Below are positions 1 to 6,963 of a stretch of 22,597 nucleotides of DNA, one piece after another. This stretch comes from an uncultured Gammaproteobacteria bacterium (lineage in GTDB: Bacteria; Pseudomonadota; Gammaproteobacteria; Pseudomonadales; Pseudohongiellaceae). The position numbers and the translations under genes were made by a program. The notes below the pieces were generated by a model. It did not search any database and had not been told where the DNA came from. It saw only the letters and a list, made by a program, of their open reading frames with translations. The stretch is from positions 1-22,597 of the forward strand of contig CAISYX010000154.1 of NCBI GenBank assembly GCA_903889815.1, given 5' to 3'. Numbering within the stretch: the first letter of the stretch is position 1; every line of letters starts with the position of its first letter.

Positions 1-403
1 AGACCACATTGTCGGTTATGCCCTTGTCGATCAGGCGGTCGCGGCCAACGCCCAGCATTGACGCATTGATGTCGGCCAGCACCACCTGGCCGGTCTTGCC
101 GACCAGGGATGAAAAGCGGATGGTGAAATCGCCGGTGCCGCCGGCCAGATCCAGTACCCGGTGGCCCGGACGTACGCCGCTGAGTTCAACGGTGAAGCGC
201 TTGATCAGGCGATGCGTGCCCAGCGACATCAGGTCATTCATGACATCGTACTTGCCCGCCACGGAATGGAACACCTGGCCTACGCGTTTGACCTTCTCCT
301 CTACCGGCACCTGCTCGTAGCCGAAATGCGTGGTGCGCTCACCCGCGCCAGCGCTGGCGGTGTCTGGAGACGCGGGTCTGGAAGAGTCTTTGACGGCGGA
401 CAT
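1..403 (-). CDS. ubiE: UbiE, C-methyltransferase of ubiquinone/menaquinone biosynthesis (partial, C-terminus off window)
   Basis: Reading the minus strand from the ATG at 403 gives 134 codons of an S-adenosylmethionine-dependent methyltransferase before the window ends. The family acts on the demethylated ubiquinone and menaquinone precursors. Visible hallmarks are THFGYEQVP (25-33), VFHSVAGKYDVMNDLMS (44-60), the SAM-binding motif VLDLAGGTGD (83-92) and the acidic strand VVLADINASM (108-117). These follow E. coli UbiE closely. The N-terminal 20 or so residues are a variable Ser/Ala-rich extension. The start has a Shine-Dalgarno-like AGGAAA about 7 bases upstream. It follows the DUF971 gene by 57 bases on the same strand, as in pseudomonad relatives. 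The family call is firm; the rest of the gene lies outside the window. Confidence 0.95.
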   Translation of the reverse strand, partial: MSAVKDSSRPASPDTASAGAGERTTHFGYEQVPVEEKVKRVGQVFHSVAGKYDVMNDLMSLGTHRLIKRFTVELSGVRPGHRVLDLAGGTGDFTIRFSSLVGKTGQVVLADINASMLGVGRDRLIDKGITDNVV

Positions 404-460
404 GGGAGTTTCCTGCTGGCACTCAGGGCCAGGGTCGGGAGGAGGATTGCCGGCAGGACA

Positions 461-889
461 TCAGGTCGGGGATTCTGGCAGCGGCTGAATGTTAATCACT
501 TGGACCTGCTCTGACAAGGAACGCGCAGCGGGTGCCGGGTCGCGACTGGCACCGGCGGCCTGCAGTTGAGCCAGATAGTGTTCCCAAAGACTGTCCTTTT
601 GCAGACACAGGTGGTGCAGATACTCCCAGCTGTAAAGTCCGGAGGCATGGCGGTCATCGAATATCAGCTTGATGGCATAGTTGCCTGCAGGCTCAAGGCC
701 CGTGATGCCTGCCAGACGCTTGCCGGTCTGCAGCACTGCTCCGCTGCGGCCGTGACCGCGCACTTCGGCGGAGGGTGAATGCACCCGCAGGAACTCCGCG
801 CTCAGCTCATGGCGACTGCCGTCGGCCCATGCCAGCACCAGCAGCCCGGATTTGCGGCGCAGCTGGATCTCGGTGGGAGCAGTCATCAT
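461..889 (-). CDS. DUF971 (gamma-butyrobetaine hydroxylase-like N-terminal domain) protein
   Basis: A 142-residue protein of the DUF971 type. The N-terminal part has the typical pattern: a short strand (IQLRRKSGLLVLAWADG), then LSAEFLRVHSPSAEVRGHG, then NYAIKLIFDDRHASGLYSWEYLHHLC. The C-terminal 40 residues are low-conservation and Ala/Pro/Gln-rich. Biochemical function is not established for the stand-alone family. The domain is otherwise known as the N-terminal module of 2-oxoglutarate-dependent carnitine-pathway hydroxylases, and the hydroxylase part is absent here. It starts 15 bases after the hslU stop, with GAGGA upstream. It therefore probably shares the hslVU transcript. Position between hslU and ubiE matches the Pseudomonas arrangement. 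A second in-frame ATG lies at 886. Confidence 0.85.
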   Translation of the reverse strand: MMTAPTEIQLRRKSGLLVLAWADGSRHELSAEFLRVHSPSAEVRGHGRSGAVLQTGKRLAGITGLEPAGNYAIKLIFDDRHASGLYSWEYLHHLCLQKDSLWEHYLAQLQAAGASRDPAPAARSLSEQVQVINIQPLPESPT

Positions 890-904
890 GGCGGACGTCC
901 TCGA

Positions 905-2248
905 TTACAGAATGAAGCGGCTCAGGTCTTCGTCGGTGGCCAGCTCGCGCAGCTGTGACTCAACGTACGCAGCGTCGATCACCAGCGCCTTGCCCGCGCC
1001 AACGCCGACATCCGAGGCCGAGAAGGACACGTCCTCCAGCAGTCTTTCCATTACCGTATGCAGGCGCCTCGCGCCGATGTTCTCGGTACGCTCGTTCACC
1101 TGGAAGGCTATCTCGGCAATCTTCGCGATGCCGTCCTGTGTGAAGCTGACCTGCAGATTCTCAGTGCCAAGCAGGGCCTGGTACTGCTCCGTAAGCGAGC
1201 AGCGCGGCTCCGAGAGGATGCGCTCGAAGTCATGTGCCGTCAGCGCGTTGAGCTCGACACGAATGGGCAGGCGGCCCTGCAGTTCAGGAATCAGGTCCGA
1301 GGGTTTGGACAAATGAAAGGCGCCGGACGCGATGAACAGGATGTGGTCAGTCTTCACGCTGCCATACTTGGTGGTGATCGTGGAACCTTCAATCAGGGGC
1401 AGAAGGTCACGCTGCACCCCTTCGCGGGACACGCCACTGTTGCCCGAATCGTTGCGCACGGTGACCTTGTCGATTTCGTCGATGAACACAATGCCCGTCT
1501 GCTCGGTCAGGTCGATGGCGCGGGCGCGGATTTCCTCTTCATTGACCAGGCGCGCGGCCTCTTCGTCGCGCAGCAGTTTGAAGGCAGTCTTGATGGGCAG
1601 ACGACGGGTCTTGGTCTTGCCGCTGCTCATGTTGGAAAACATGCTCTTGAGCTGGCTGGTCATTTCTTCCAGGCCCGGGGGCGCCATGATCTCGACGCCC
1701 GAAATGGCATCGGCCACTTTCACCTCGATCTCGCGATCATCCAGTTCCCCTTCGCGCAGCTTCTTGCGGAAGATCTGCCGGGTGGCCGCATCGGGGCGCT
1801 CACGTGCGGGCGTGTTGTCCTCCATGCTGCGAGCCGGCGGGAGCAGGGCGTCGAGGATACGGTCCTCAGCGGCGTTCTCGGCAACGTGCTCTACCTTGCG
1901 CATCTGCTCCTCGCGCAGCATCTTCACGGCGACATCGATCAAGTCGCGGATGATGGAGTCCACGTCGCGGCCCACATAGCCCACTTCAGTGAACTTGGTG
2001 GCTTCGATCTTGATGAAGGGCGCATTGGCGAGTTTGGCCAGGCGCCGGGCGATCTCGGTCTTGCCCACCCCGGTCGGTCCGATCATCAGGATGTTCTTGG
2101 GCGTAATCTCGGGGCGGATGGACTCGTCAAGCTGCATGCGACGCCAGCGATTGCGCAGGGCGATGGCGACCGCGCGCTTTGCCGCATCCTGGCCAATAAT
2201 GTGGCGGTCCAGTTCGGACGCAATTTCTCTCGGGGTCATGCTGGACAT
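905..2248 (-). CDS. hslU: HslU, ATPase subunit of the HslVU protease
   Basis: A 447-residue AAA+ unfoldase, close to the usual 440-450. It recognises, unfolds and threads substrates into the HslV peptidase in the cytoplasm. Visible motifs are the Walker A GPTGVGKT (57-64), the pore loop GYVG (90-93), the Walker B IVFIDEID (253-260), the region PELQGRLPIR (321-330) with a candidate arginine finger, and the sensor-2 stretch GARRLHTV (392-399). The I-domain lies between the Walker motifs. The C-terminus DLSRFIL is the conserved tail that docks into HslV. The ATG lies 3 bases after the hslV stop, so the two are translated from one operon. An alternative ATG three codons downstream (2239) is possible. 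Confidence 0.98.
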   Translation of the reverse strand: MSSMTPREIASELDRHIIGQDAAKRAVAIALRNRWRRMQLDESIRPEITPKNILMIGPTGVGKTEIARRLAKLANAPFIKIEATKFTEVGYVGRDVDSIIRDLIDVAVKMLREEQMRKVEHVAENAAEDRILDALLPPARSMEDNTPARERPDAATRQIFRKKLREGELDDREIEVKVADAISGVEIMAPPGLEEMTSQLKSMFSNMSSGKTKTRRLPIKTAFKLLRDEEAARLVNEEEIRARAIDLTEQTGIVFIDEIDKVTVRNDSGNSGVSREGVQRDLLPLIEGSTITTKYGSVKTDHILFIASGAFHLSKPSDLIPELQGRLPIRVELNALTAHDFERILSEPRCSLTEQYQALLGTENLQVSFTQDGIAKIAEIAFQVNERTENIGARRLHTVMERLLEDVSFSASDVGVGAGKALVIDAAYVESQLRELATDEDLSRFIL

Positions 2249-2251
2249 TGG

Positions 2252-2791
2252 TCAGAACTCCAGTTCTTCGATCGTGTGGTTCTGGTTGGTGTACACACAG
2301 ATGTCTGCTGCAATGACCAGACTGTTCTGAACGATGCTGCGCGCATCCAGCTCGGTATGGCGGTAAAGGGCACGTGCTGCCGACAAGGCATACGGGCCGC
2401 CGGAGCCGATGGCCATCAGTGAGTCTTCCGGTTCAATGACATCCCCGTTGCCGGTGATGATCAGCGAGGCCTCTCGATCCGCGACGATCAGCAGGGCTTC
2501 AAGGCGCCGCAGCATGCGGTCGGTGCGCCACAGTTTGGCCAGCTCCACTGCAGAGCGGACCAGCTTGCCGTGGTGTTTCTCCAGTTGTTCCTCGAAGCGC
2601 TCGAACAGCGTAAAGGCGTCGGCCGTACCGCCGGCAAATCCGGCAATGACCTGGTCCTTGTACAGCCGTCTAACCTTGCGGGCATTACCCTTCATGACGG
2701 TATTGCCCTGAGATACCTGGCCATCGCCACCGACGACAACCTTGTTGCCACGGCGGACCGAGACGATCGTAGTACCGTGATACTGTTCCAA
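2252..2791 (-). CDS. hslV: HslV, peptidase subunit of the HslVU protease
   Basis: A proteasome-like threonine peptidase, 179 residues from a TTG start. I chose the TTG at 2791 because AGGAG (2799-2803, minus strand) sits 7 bases upstream. It also gives an N-terminus of the form MEQYHG before TTIVSVRRGNK, a pattern seen in several proteobacterial HslV proteins. A GTG at 2812 would add seven residues and has no comparable ribosome binding site. The N-terminal Thr of TTIVSVRR is expected to be exposed by processing and act as the nucleophile. GDGQVSQGNTVMKGNARKVRRL, FAGGTADAFTLFERFE and ITGNGDVIEPED are family signatures. The C-terminus HTIEELEF is standard. It is the first gene of the hslVU operon. 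Confidence 0.96.
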   Translation of the reverse strand: MEQYHGTTIVSVRRGNKVVVGGDGQVSQGNTVMKGNARKVRRLYKDQVIAGFAGGTADAFTLFERFEEQLEKHHGKLVRSAVELAKLWRTDRMLRRLEALLIVADREASLIITGNGDVIEPEDSLMAIGSGGPYALSAARALYRHTELDARSIVQNSLVIAADICVYTNQNHTIEELEF

Positions 2792-2798
2792 ACGACTA

Positions 2799-2803
2799 CT
2801 CCT
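2799..2803 (-). promoter_or_regulatory. Ribosome binding site deciding the hslV TTG start
   Basis: AGGAG on the minus strand, 7 bases upstream of TTG 2791. It lies inside the reading frame that would be used by the GTG at 2812, so it favours the internal TTG as the real initiation codon. Confidence 0.65.
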
Positions 2804-2836
2804 GCCGGTCACTGCCGGGAATCGGGATGAAAAGGG

Positions 2837-2865
2837 ATTATGGGCGCAGACAAGCCGAAATCAAG
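2837..2865 (-). promoter_or_regulatory. Candidate overlapping sigma-32 / sigma-70 promoter of hslVU
   Basis: On the minus strand, CTTGATT (2859-2865) is followed after 14 bases by CCCATAA (2838-2844). This resembles the heat-shock sigma-32 pattern CTTGAAA / CCCATnT at its preferred spacing. The same bases also read as sigma-70 TTGATT (2859-2864), a 16-base spacer and CATAAT (2837-2842). The predicted start is about 35-40 bases before the hslV TTG. hslVU is a classic sigma-32 regulon member in E. coli, which supports the reading. No transcript data are available. Confidence 0.5.
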
Positions 2866-2880
2866 GGAGTGTTGCCAGGC

Positions 2881-3687
2881 CTACTGACTCAGGCCCATGC
2901 GGATGCTGTCGATGCCGTTGCTGCGCAGGATGCCTTCGGCCTGGGCTACCTGCTCGCGGGTGTCAAAGGGGCCAACCTGCACCAGGAACAGCGTCTTTCC
3001 CAGCAAGGCTTCCTGCTTCACGCGGGAAAACAGCCCGAGCCCGAGCAGGCGATCGCTCTGTGCCACGGCCGCGATTTCCTGCTGGAAAGCCCCGGCCTGG
3101 ATCATGAAGCCGGATTCCCGCCCGGCCGCTGTACTGGCCTGCATCTCAGTCTGCACGTCAGTCGGCACCTCGGCCGGCACGGCGGAGAGAGTTGCCGCAG
3201 GTTGAGGCATCGGCATCGCTGCAATGACCGCTGCCCCGCTTGGCGGGGTCTGCACTACAAGCGCAGTGTCGATGGCGCCTGCAGTATCTGGGGCAGCCAA
3301 GGGTGTCGATGCTGCCTGTGCGCCATTGGTCGCCACGACAGTGGCGGCGCTGGCCTGGGGCATGTTGTCGACGATCAGTTCGTAATTGGGGAGTTCCTTG
3401 TAGAACTCCAGCTGCAGGCGAGTGGCGGCCTGTTCCAGCTCTTCATTGCGACGCTGCTGCGCTGCTGCCTGTTCGGCTTCATTGCTGGCGACGGCTTCGG
3501 CACTCATATTGCCAACGGGGGGGAGTATCCCGGACAGGTAGATGAGGAAGAAGCTAAAGAAGCCCAGCACGGCACCGGTAATCAGGCCTGTGAAAAGCAT
3601 GTTCCTGGCAGGCGGTGTCGGCGCCGTTTTCTGTCTGGCCTGTTCGGGCGCGGCGCGGCGTCTGGTCTTGGCAAAATCGTGAGCCAT
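2881..3687 (-). CDS. FtsN-like SPOR-domain cell-division protein
   Basis: A 268-residue bitopic inner-membrane protein. A short basic cytoplasmic segment (MAHDFAKTRRRAAPEQ) is followed by a transmembrane helix at about residues 30-50 (MLFTGLITGAVLGFFSFFLIYL). Next comes a periplasmic region with a Gln/Glu-rich segment and an Ala/Pro/Thr-rich linker. A C-terminal SPOR domain (about 190-268, GFMIQAGAFQQEI ... FLVQVGPFDTREQ) should bind denuded septal peptidoglycan. The architecture and the position between priA and hslV match the FtsN-like protein of Pseudomonas. I start at ATG 3687 because AAGGA lies just upstream; the ATG at 3759 has no such site and would run into the priA terminator. The equivalence to FtsN itself is inferred from architecture and synteny. 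Confidence 0.85.
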   Translation of the reverse strand: MAHDFAKTRRRAAPEQARQKTAPTPPARNMLFTGLITGAVLGFFSFFLIYLSGILPPVGNMSAEAVASNEAEQAAAQQRRNEELEQAATRLQLEFYKELPNYELIVDNMPQASAATVVATNGAQAASTPLAAPDTAGAIDTALVVQTPPSGAAVIAAMPMPQPAATLSAVPAEVPTDVQTEMQASTAAGRESGFMIQAGAFQQEIAAVAQSDRLLGLGLFSRVKQEALLGKTLFLVQVGPFDTREQVAQAEGILRSNGIDSIRMGLSQ

Positions 3688-3738
3688 GATGTCCTTGCTT
3701 GGAATATTTCTGGGGAGCGAGTGGCGGCCATTATCCTG

Positions 3739-3763
3739 AAAAACAGCGGTACCAACCACTGTT
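3739..3763 (-). terminator. Rho-independent terminator after priA
   Basis: On the minus strand AACAGTGGT (3755-3763), loop TGGT and ACCGCTGTT (3742-3750) form a nine-pair stem with one G-U pair. It is followed by a run of Ts (3739-3743). It lies 33 bases past the priA stop and before the SPOR gene, so it should separate the two transcripts. Confidence 0.75.
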
Positions 3764-3795
3764 ATTCCGGAACAGGCAGTGCTCTGGTGCGCAAC

Positions 3796-6066
3796 TCAGA
3801 TCATGTCCTGAGGATCGACATCCACTGACCAGCGCACGGACCGCGCTTCGCGCAGGGCCTCTATCTGTGGACAGAGTGCGGCCAGCAAGTGCTGCAGCAC
3901 CGGGCGCTGTTGAGCGCTGATCTGCAGCTGCGCGCGGAATTTGCCTGCACGCTTCTCCATCGGGGCCGGCAGTGGCCCCATCAGGGCAATGCCAGTGTCT
4001 CCGGATTCGCGCAGCCGCGCATCGGCAAGGGCGCGGACAAGGGAGAGAAAGCTCTCAGGCGCGCGATAGTCTTCGGCTTCGGCGCGGATCAGTGCCAACG
4101 CGCAATACGGCGGCATTCCTGCCACCCGGCGTTCTTCCAGCAGAACGCTGGCAAAATGACCGTAGCCGTCCCTCACCAGCGTCTGCAGAGTGGGATGGCC
4201 GGCATGCCGGGTCTGAATCAGCACTTCGCCCGGAATTCCCTCGCGACCGGAGCGCCCTGCCACCTGCATCAGCAGTTGCGCCGTGTGTTCCTGACCCCGG
4301 AAATCGGCGCTGAACAGGCCGGCATCCGCATCCAGTACAGCGACCAGGGTGACCCGTGGAAAGTGGTGCCCCTTTGCAAGCATTTGTGTCCCGATGAGAA
4401 TGCAGGGACCGCCCTGATGCACTTCATTCAGCAAAACATTCAGTTCATTCTTGCGACGCGTGGTATCCCGGTCTATTCGCAGCACCCGAGTGTCGGGGAA
4501 CAGTCCCTGCAGCCAGGCCTGACTGCGTTCGGTGCCCAGCCCGAGAGCCTGCAGATTGCGTGACTTGCAGAGCGGGCAGTGACGGTCGATGGGGCGCCGG
4601 GAATCGCAATGGTGACAGCGCAAATGCGGGGTTGTCTTGTGCAGAGTCATCCGGGCGTCGCAGTGTGCGCATTCCGAAATCCAGCCACAATCACCGCATT
4701 GCAATGTGGGCGCAAAGCCGCGCCGGTTCAGAAACACCAGTACCTGATTGCCTGCCTGGAGATGGCTGCCAATGCGAGCGAGCAGGGGGCCGGAAAAGCC
4801 TTCCTGCACCAGCTCCTGGGTGGTGTCCACCAGATGCAGCATTGGCTGGGCCGCGTGTCCTGCCCGTTCGGTGAGGGGCAGGTGCGTATAGCGGCCGGCA
4901 CGCACGTTGTAGAGAGACTCCAGACTGGGCGTGGCCGAGCCAAGCACGATGGAGATGTTTTCGCATCGGGCGCGCACGATTGCCAGATCCCGGGCGGAAT
5001 AGCGAAAGCCGTCCTGTTGCTTGAACGAGCCATCGTGTTCCTCGTCCACAATCAGCACCCCCGGTCGGGCCATAGGCGTGAACAGCGCGGAGCGGGTGCC
5101 AATGATGATTCGGGCTGTTCCGTCTCGCGCATCGAGCCATGCATGCAGGCGTTCGGTGTCGGTCAGGCCGGAGTGCAGCACGGCAATCCGGCACTGGAAG
5201 CGGCGCCGGAAGCGGCTGATGGTTTGGGGGGTGAGGCTGATTTCCGGCACCAGCACCAGCGCTTGCTGACCTTTGGCAAGCACGGCAGCAATGATTTGCA
5301 GATAGACCTCAGTCTTGCCGCTGCCAGTTACGCCGTCCAGCAAATAGCAGCTGTAGCCGCCCAGCCCGCCGGCTACTGCGTCCACTGCATGTTGCTGCTC
5401 GGCATTCAGTACCAGACTGAGCTCCTGCGGGGGGCGCAGATTGAGGGCCGTTGCCGCAGGTCCGCCATCTGCTTCCTCCTGCATCAACACCAGTCCGGCC
5501 GACACCAGCGCGGCAAGCGCTGCCGGTGAGATTTCGGACTCGAGAATGGATGTCTTGTCCAGTTCGCCATGCTCGCTGAGAAAATCGATGATCTCGCGCT
5601 GGCGGGGCGCGCGGCGCAGGGCGTCATGTGGCAGGCCATGACCGGCGTCGGAAAGCCGCCACACTTTGTGGGGTGGCCGCGCGGCGGGGTGGTCCTGACG
5701 CAACAGGGCGGGCAGCATGGTCTGGAACACTTCGCCCGGCGGATGCTGATAGTACTGCGCTGCCCAGACGTAAAGTTCCATGAGAGAGGCCGGTAGCAGC
5801 GCGTGTTGATCAATCAGGTGCAGGGCTCTCTTCAGTTTGCCGCTGGGTACACCGCTTTGAGTCTGCAGGGACACCAGAATGGCGACCAGCGTGCGTGTTC
5901 CGAAAGGCACTGCAACGCGCATTCCCGGTCTGAGAGCCCGGACTCCTGCATCATCCAGTCCCTCCGGCGGCAGGTAGTCGAACAGGCGCCGCAGAGGCGA
6001 TGGCACAGCTACACGCAGGAGGACAGGTGTCACGAACGGGAGTACTGTCATGGGTGACTGGGGCAT
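3796..6066 (-). CDS. priA: PriA, primosomal replication-restart helicase
   Basis: A 756-residue DEAH-type 3'-5' DNA helicase that recognises stalled forks and loads the restart primosome. The N-terminal DNA-binding region starts at about residue 15 (LLRVAVPSPLRRLFDYLPPE). Walker A is GVTGSGKT (245-252) and the DEEH box is at 341-344. GSATPSLESL (376-385) is motif III-like. Eight cysteines (457, 460, 466, 469, 484, 487, 497, 500) form the two PriA zinc sites. GTQMLAKGHHFP (559-570) and QVAGRSGREG (601-610) are helicase motifs. The C-terminus ends WSVDVDPQDMI, as in the family. The frame is open back to 6372, but the extra residues are not PriA-like, and E. coli PriA is 732 residues. I use ATG 6066; ATG 6051 is equally possible. 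Neither has a strong ribosome binding site. Confidence 0.96.
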   Translation of the reverse strand: MPQSPMTVLPFVTPVLLRVAVPSPLRRLFDYLPPEGLDDAGVRALRPGMRVAVPFGTRTLVAILVSLQTQSGVPSGKLKRALHLIDQHALLPASLMELYVWAAQYYQHPPGEVFQTMLPALLRQDHPAARPPHKVWRLSDAGHGLPHDALRRAPRQREIIDFLSEHGELDKTSILESEISPAALAALVSAGLVLMQEEADGGPAATALNLRPPQELSLVLNAEQQHAVDAVAGGLGGYSCYLLDGVTGSGKTEVYLQIIAAVLAKGQQALVLVPEISLTPQTISRFRRRFQCRIAVLHSGLTDTERLHAWLDARDGTARIIIGTRSALFTPMARPGVLIVDEEHDGSFKQQDGFRYSARDLAIVRARCENISIVLGSATPSLESLYNVRAGRYTHLPLTERAGHAAQPMLHLVDTTQELVQEGFSGPLLARIGSHLQAGNQVLVFLNRRGFAPTLQCGDCGWISECAHCDARMTLHKTTPHLRCHHCDSRRPIDRHCPLCKSRNLQALGLGTERSQAWLQGLFPDTRVLRIDRDTTRRKNELNVLLNEVHQGGPCILIGTQMLAKGHHFPRVTLVAVLDADAGLFSADFRGQEHTAQLLMQVAGRSGREGIPGEVLIQTRHAGHPTLQTLVRDGYGHFASVLLEERRVAGMPPYCALALIRAEAEDYRAPESFLSLVRALADARLRESGDTGIALMGPLPAPMEKRAGKFRAQLQISAQQRPVLQHLLAALCPQIEALREARSVRWSVDVDPQDMI

Positions 6067-6191
6067 GGCGAGCTGCAAGGAAAGCGTTGGCGAGGCGCCG
6101 GGGCGCCGGTGGGTGAAGGCATGGTATGTGGATTGCCGGACTGCCGCAACCGACGCAGGCAAGCGCCTGTCCTGCCCCGCTGGATTTGGTT

Positions 6192-6197
6192 TATACT
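6192..6197 (+). promoter_or_regulatory. Candidate -10 element for the chorismate mutase gene
   Basis: TATACT, 41 bases upstream of the ATG at 6238, in the 171-base divergent region between priA and this gene. I see no convincing -35 at normal spacing, so this is only a candidate. Confidence 0.35.
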
Positions 6198-6237
6198 CGC
6201 CGCCACTTTGAAACCCGGCACGATGGAGTAGAGGCAC

Positions 6238-6546
6238 ATGAACACAGACTCGGTCCCCGCAGAACTGTTGCTGGTCAGGGAACAGATTGATCGTATCGAT
6301 CATGGTCTTGTGCTGCTGCTGGCAAACCGTTTTGCGCTGACACGGCGAGTGGGCGTCCTGAAGGCGGAACATGGTCTAGAGGCGCTTGATCCCGAGAGGG
6401 AAAGTCGCAAGCTCGCCGAGATTCGCAGACTCTGCGAAGTCAACGGAGTGGCTTCCGACCTGATGGTCGAGATTCTGGCCCGGGTGATGGCGGAAGTGGT
6501 CAAGAACCACAAGGCCATCAGAGAGGGCGGAGCGCCGGCGCCCTGA
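6238..6546 (+). CDS. Stand-alone AroQ-class chorismate mutase
   Basis: A 102-residue all-helical protein of the AroQ fold, which converts chorismate to prephenate for Phe and Tyr synthesis. Compared with the E. coli mutase domain without gaps, six active-site positions match at a constant offset of +3: Arg14, Arg31, Lys42, Asp51, Arg54 and Glu55. The position of E. coli Gln88 holds His91. Isochorismate-pyruvate lyase (PchB) belongs to the same fold and cannot be excluded from sequence alone. No prephenate dehydratase or dehydrogenase domain is fused, unlike PheA or TyrA. The start is preceded by GGAGTAGAGG. It is divergent from priA and lies 125 bases before rpmE. Confidence 0.8.
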   Translation: MNTDSVPAELLLVREQIDRIDHGLVLLLANRFALTRRVGVLKAEHGLEALDPERESRKLAEIRRLCEVNGVASDLMVEILARVMAEVVKNHKAIREGGAPAP

Positions 6547-6583
6547 AGCCTGGGCAATCTGTCCATTCACGCAAATGCTGCTA

Positions 6584-6611
6584 TTGCCAAAGCAATGCTC
6601 TTTGGTAGAAT
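6584..6611 (+). promoter_or_regulatory. Sigma-70 extended -10 promoter of rpmE
   Basis: TTGCCA (6584-6589), a 16-base spacer and TAGAAT (6606-6611), with TGG directly before the -10 (extended -10). The predicted start is about 55 bases before the rpmE ATG, leaving a leader in which L31 genes are often regulated. Confidence 0.6.
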
Positions 6612-6671
6612 GCACGCCCCTTTCGCTGGCAGTCCTCTCGTCCAGCGGAATTCAAACAATGAGGTAGAGGC

Positions 6672-6884
6672 ATGAAACCCGATATTCACCCCAATTACGT
6701 AGCGATGACTGCTACCTGCAGTTGTGGCAATGTGCTGAAGACGCGCTCCACGCTTGGCAAGGACATTCTTGTTGACGTGTGCTCTGATTGCCACCCCTTC
6801 TACACGGGCAAACAGAAGATCCTCGACACTGGTGGTCGTGTGGATCGTTTCAACAAGCGCTTTGGTGGTCGTACACTGAAATAA
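6672..6884 (+). CDS. rpmE: Ribosomal protein L31 (zinc-binding type)
   Basis: A 70-residue large-subunit protein that bridges to the small subunit in other bacteria. It begins MKPDIHPNY and retains the zinc-binding set Cys16, Cys18, Cys37 and Cys40 (CxC ... CxxC), so it is the C+ form rather than the zinc-independent YkgM/RpmE2 form. The end, GGRVDRFNKRFGG, is the usual L31 pattern. The ATG has GAGGTAGAGG upstream. It stands alone between its own promoter and a strong terminator. Its nearness to priA matches the pseudomonad order. Confidence 0.98.
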   Translation: MKPDIHPNYVAMTATCSCGNVLKTRSTLGKDILVDVCSDCHPFYTGKQKILDTGGRVDRFNKRFGGRTLK

Positions 6885-6902
6885 GCTGTTTGAACCAGTT
6901 CT

Positions 6903-6936
6903 AAAAAGGCGTCCGGGGCAACCAAGACGCCTTTTT
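6903..6936. terminator. Bidirectional rho-independent terminator between rpmE and mrcA
   Basis: AAAAAGGCGTC (6903-6913) and GACGCCTTTTT (6926-6936) form a perfect 11-pair stem around a 12-base loop. The A run and T run give a U tract on either strand. It therefore can end rpmE transcription from the left and mrcA transcription from the right. Confidence 0.9.
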
Positions 6937-6963
6937 GTGTTTGCGGCTGTTTGATCTGATATC

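Noticed and set aside
1058..2422. 454-codon open frame on the plus strand
   Set aside because: It is antisense to hslU and hslV, whose family motifs are unmistakable. Its translation has no recognisable domain, and long antisense frames are common in GC-rich coding DNA.
2827..3828. 333-codon open frame on the plus strand
   Set aside because: Antisense to the SPOR gene; Gly/His/Arg/Cys-rich composition typical of a shadow frame.
4579..5529. 316-codon open frame on the plus strand
   Set aside because: Antisense to the PriA helicase core; no domain seen.
6067..6372. N-terminal extension of priA to an ATG at 6372
   Set aside because: The extra residues are not PriA-like, they would overlap the divergent chorismate mutase gene, and ATG 6066 or 6051 gives the usual length.
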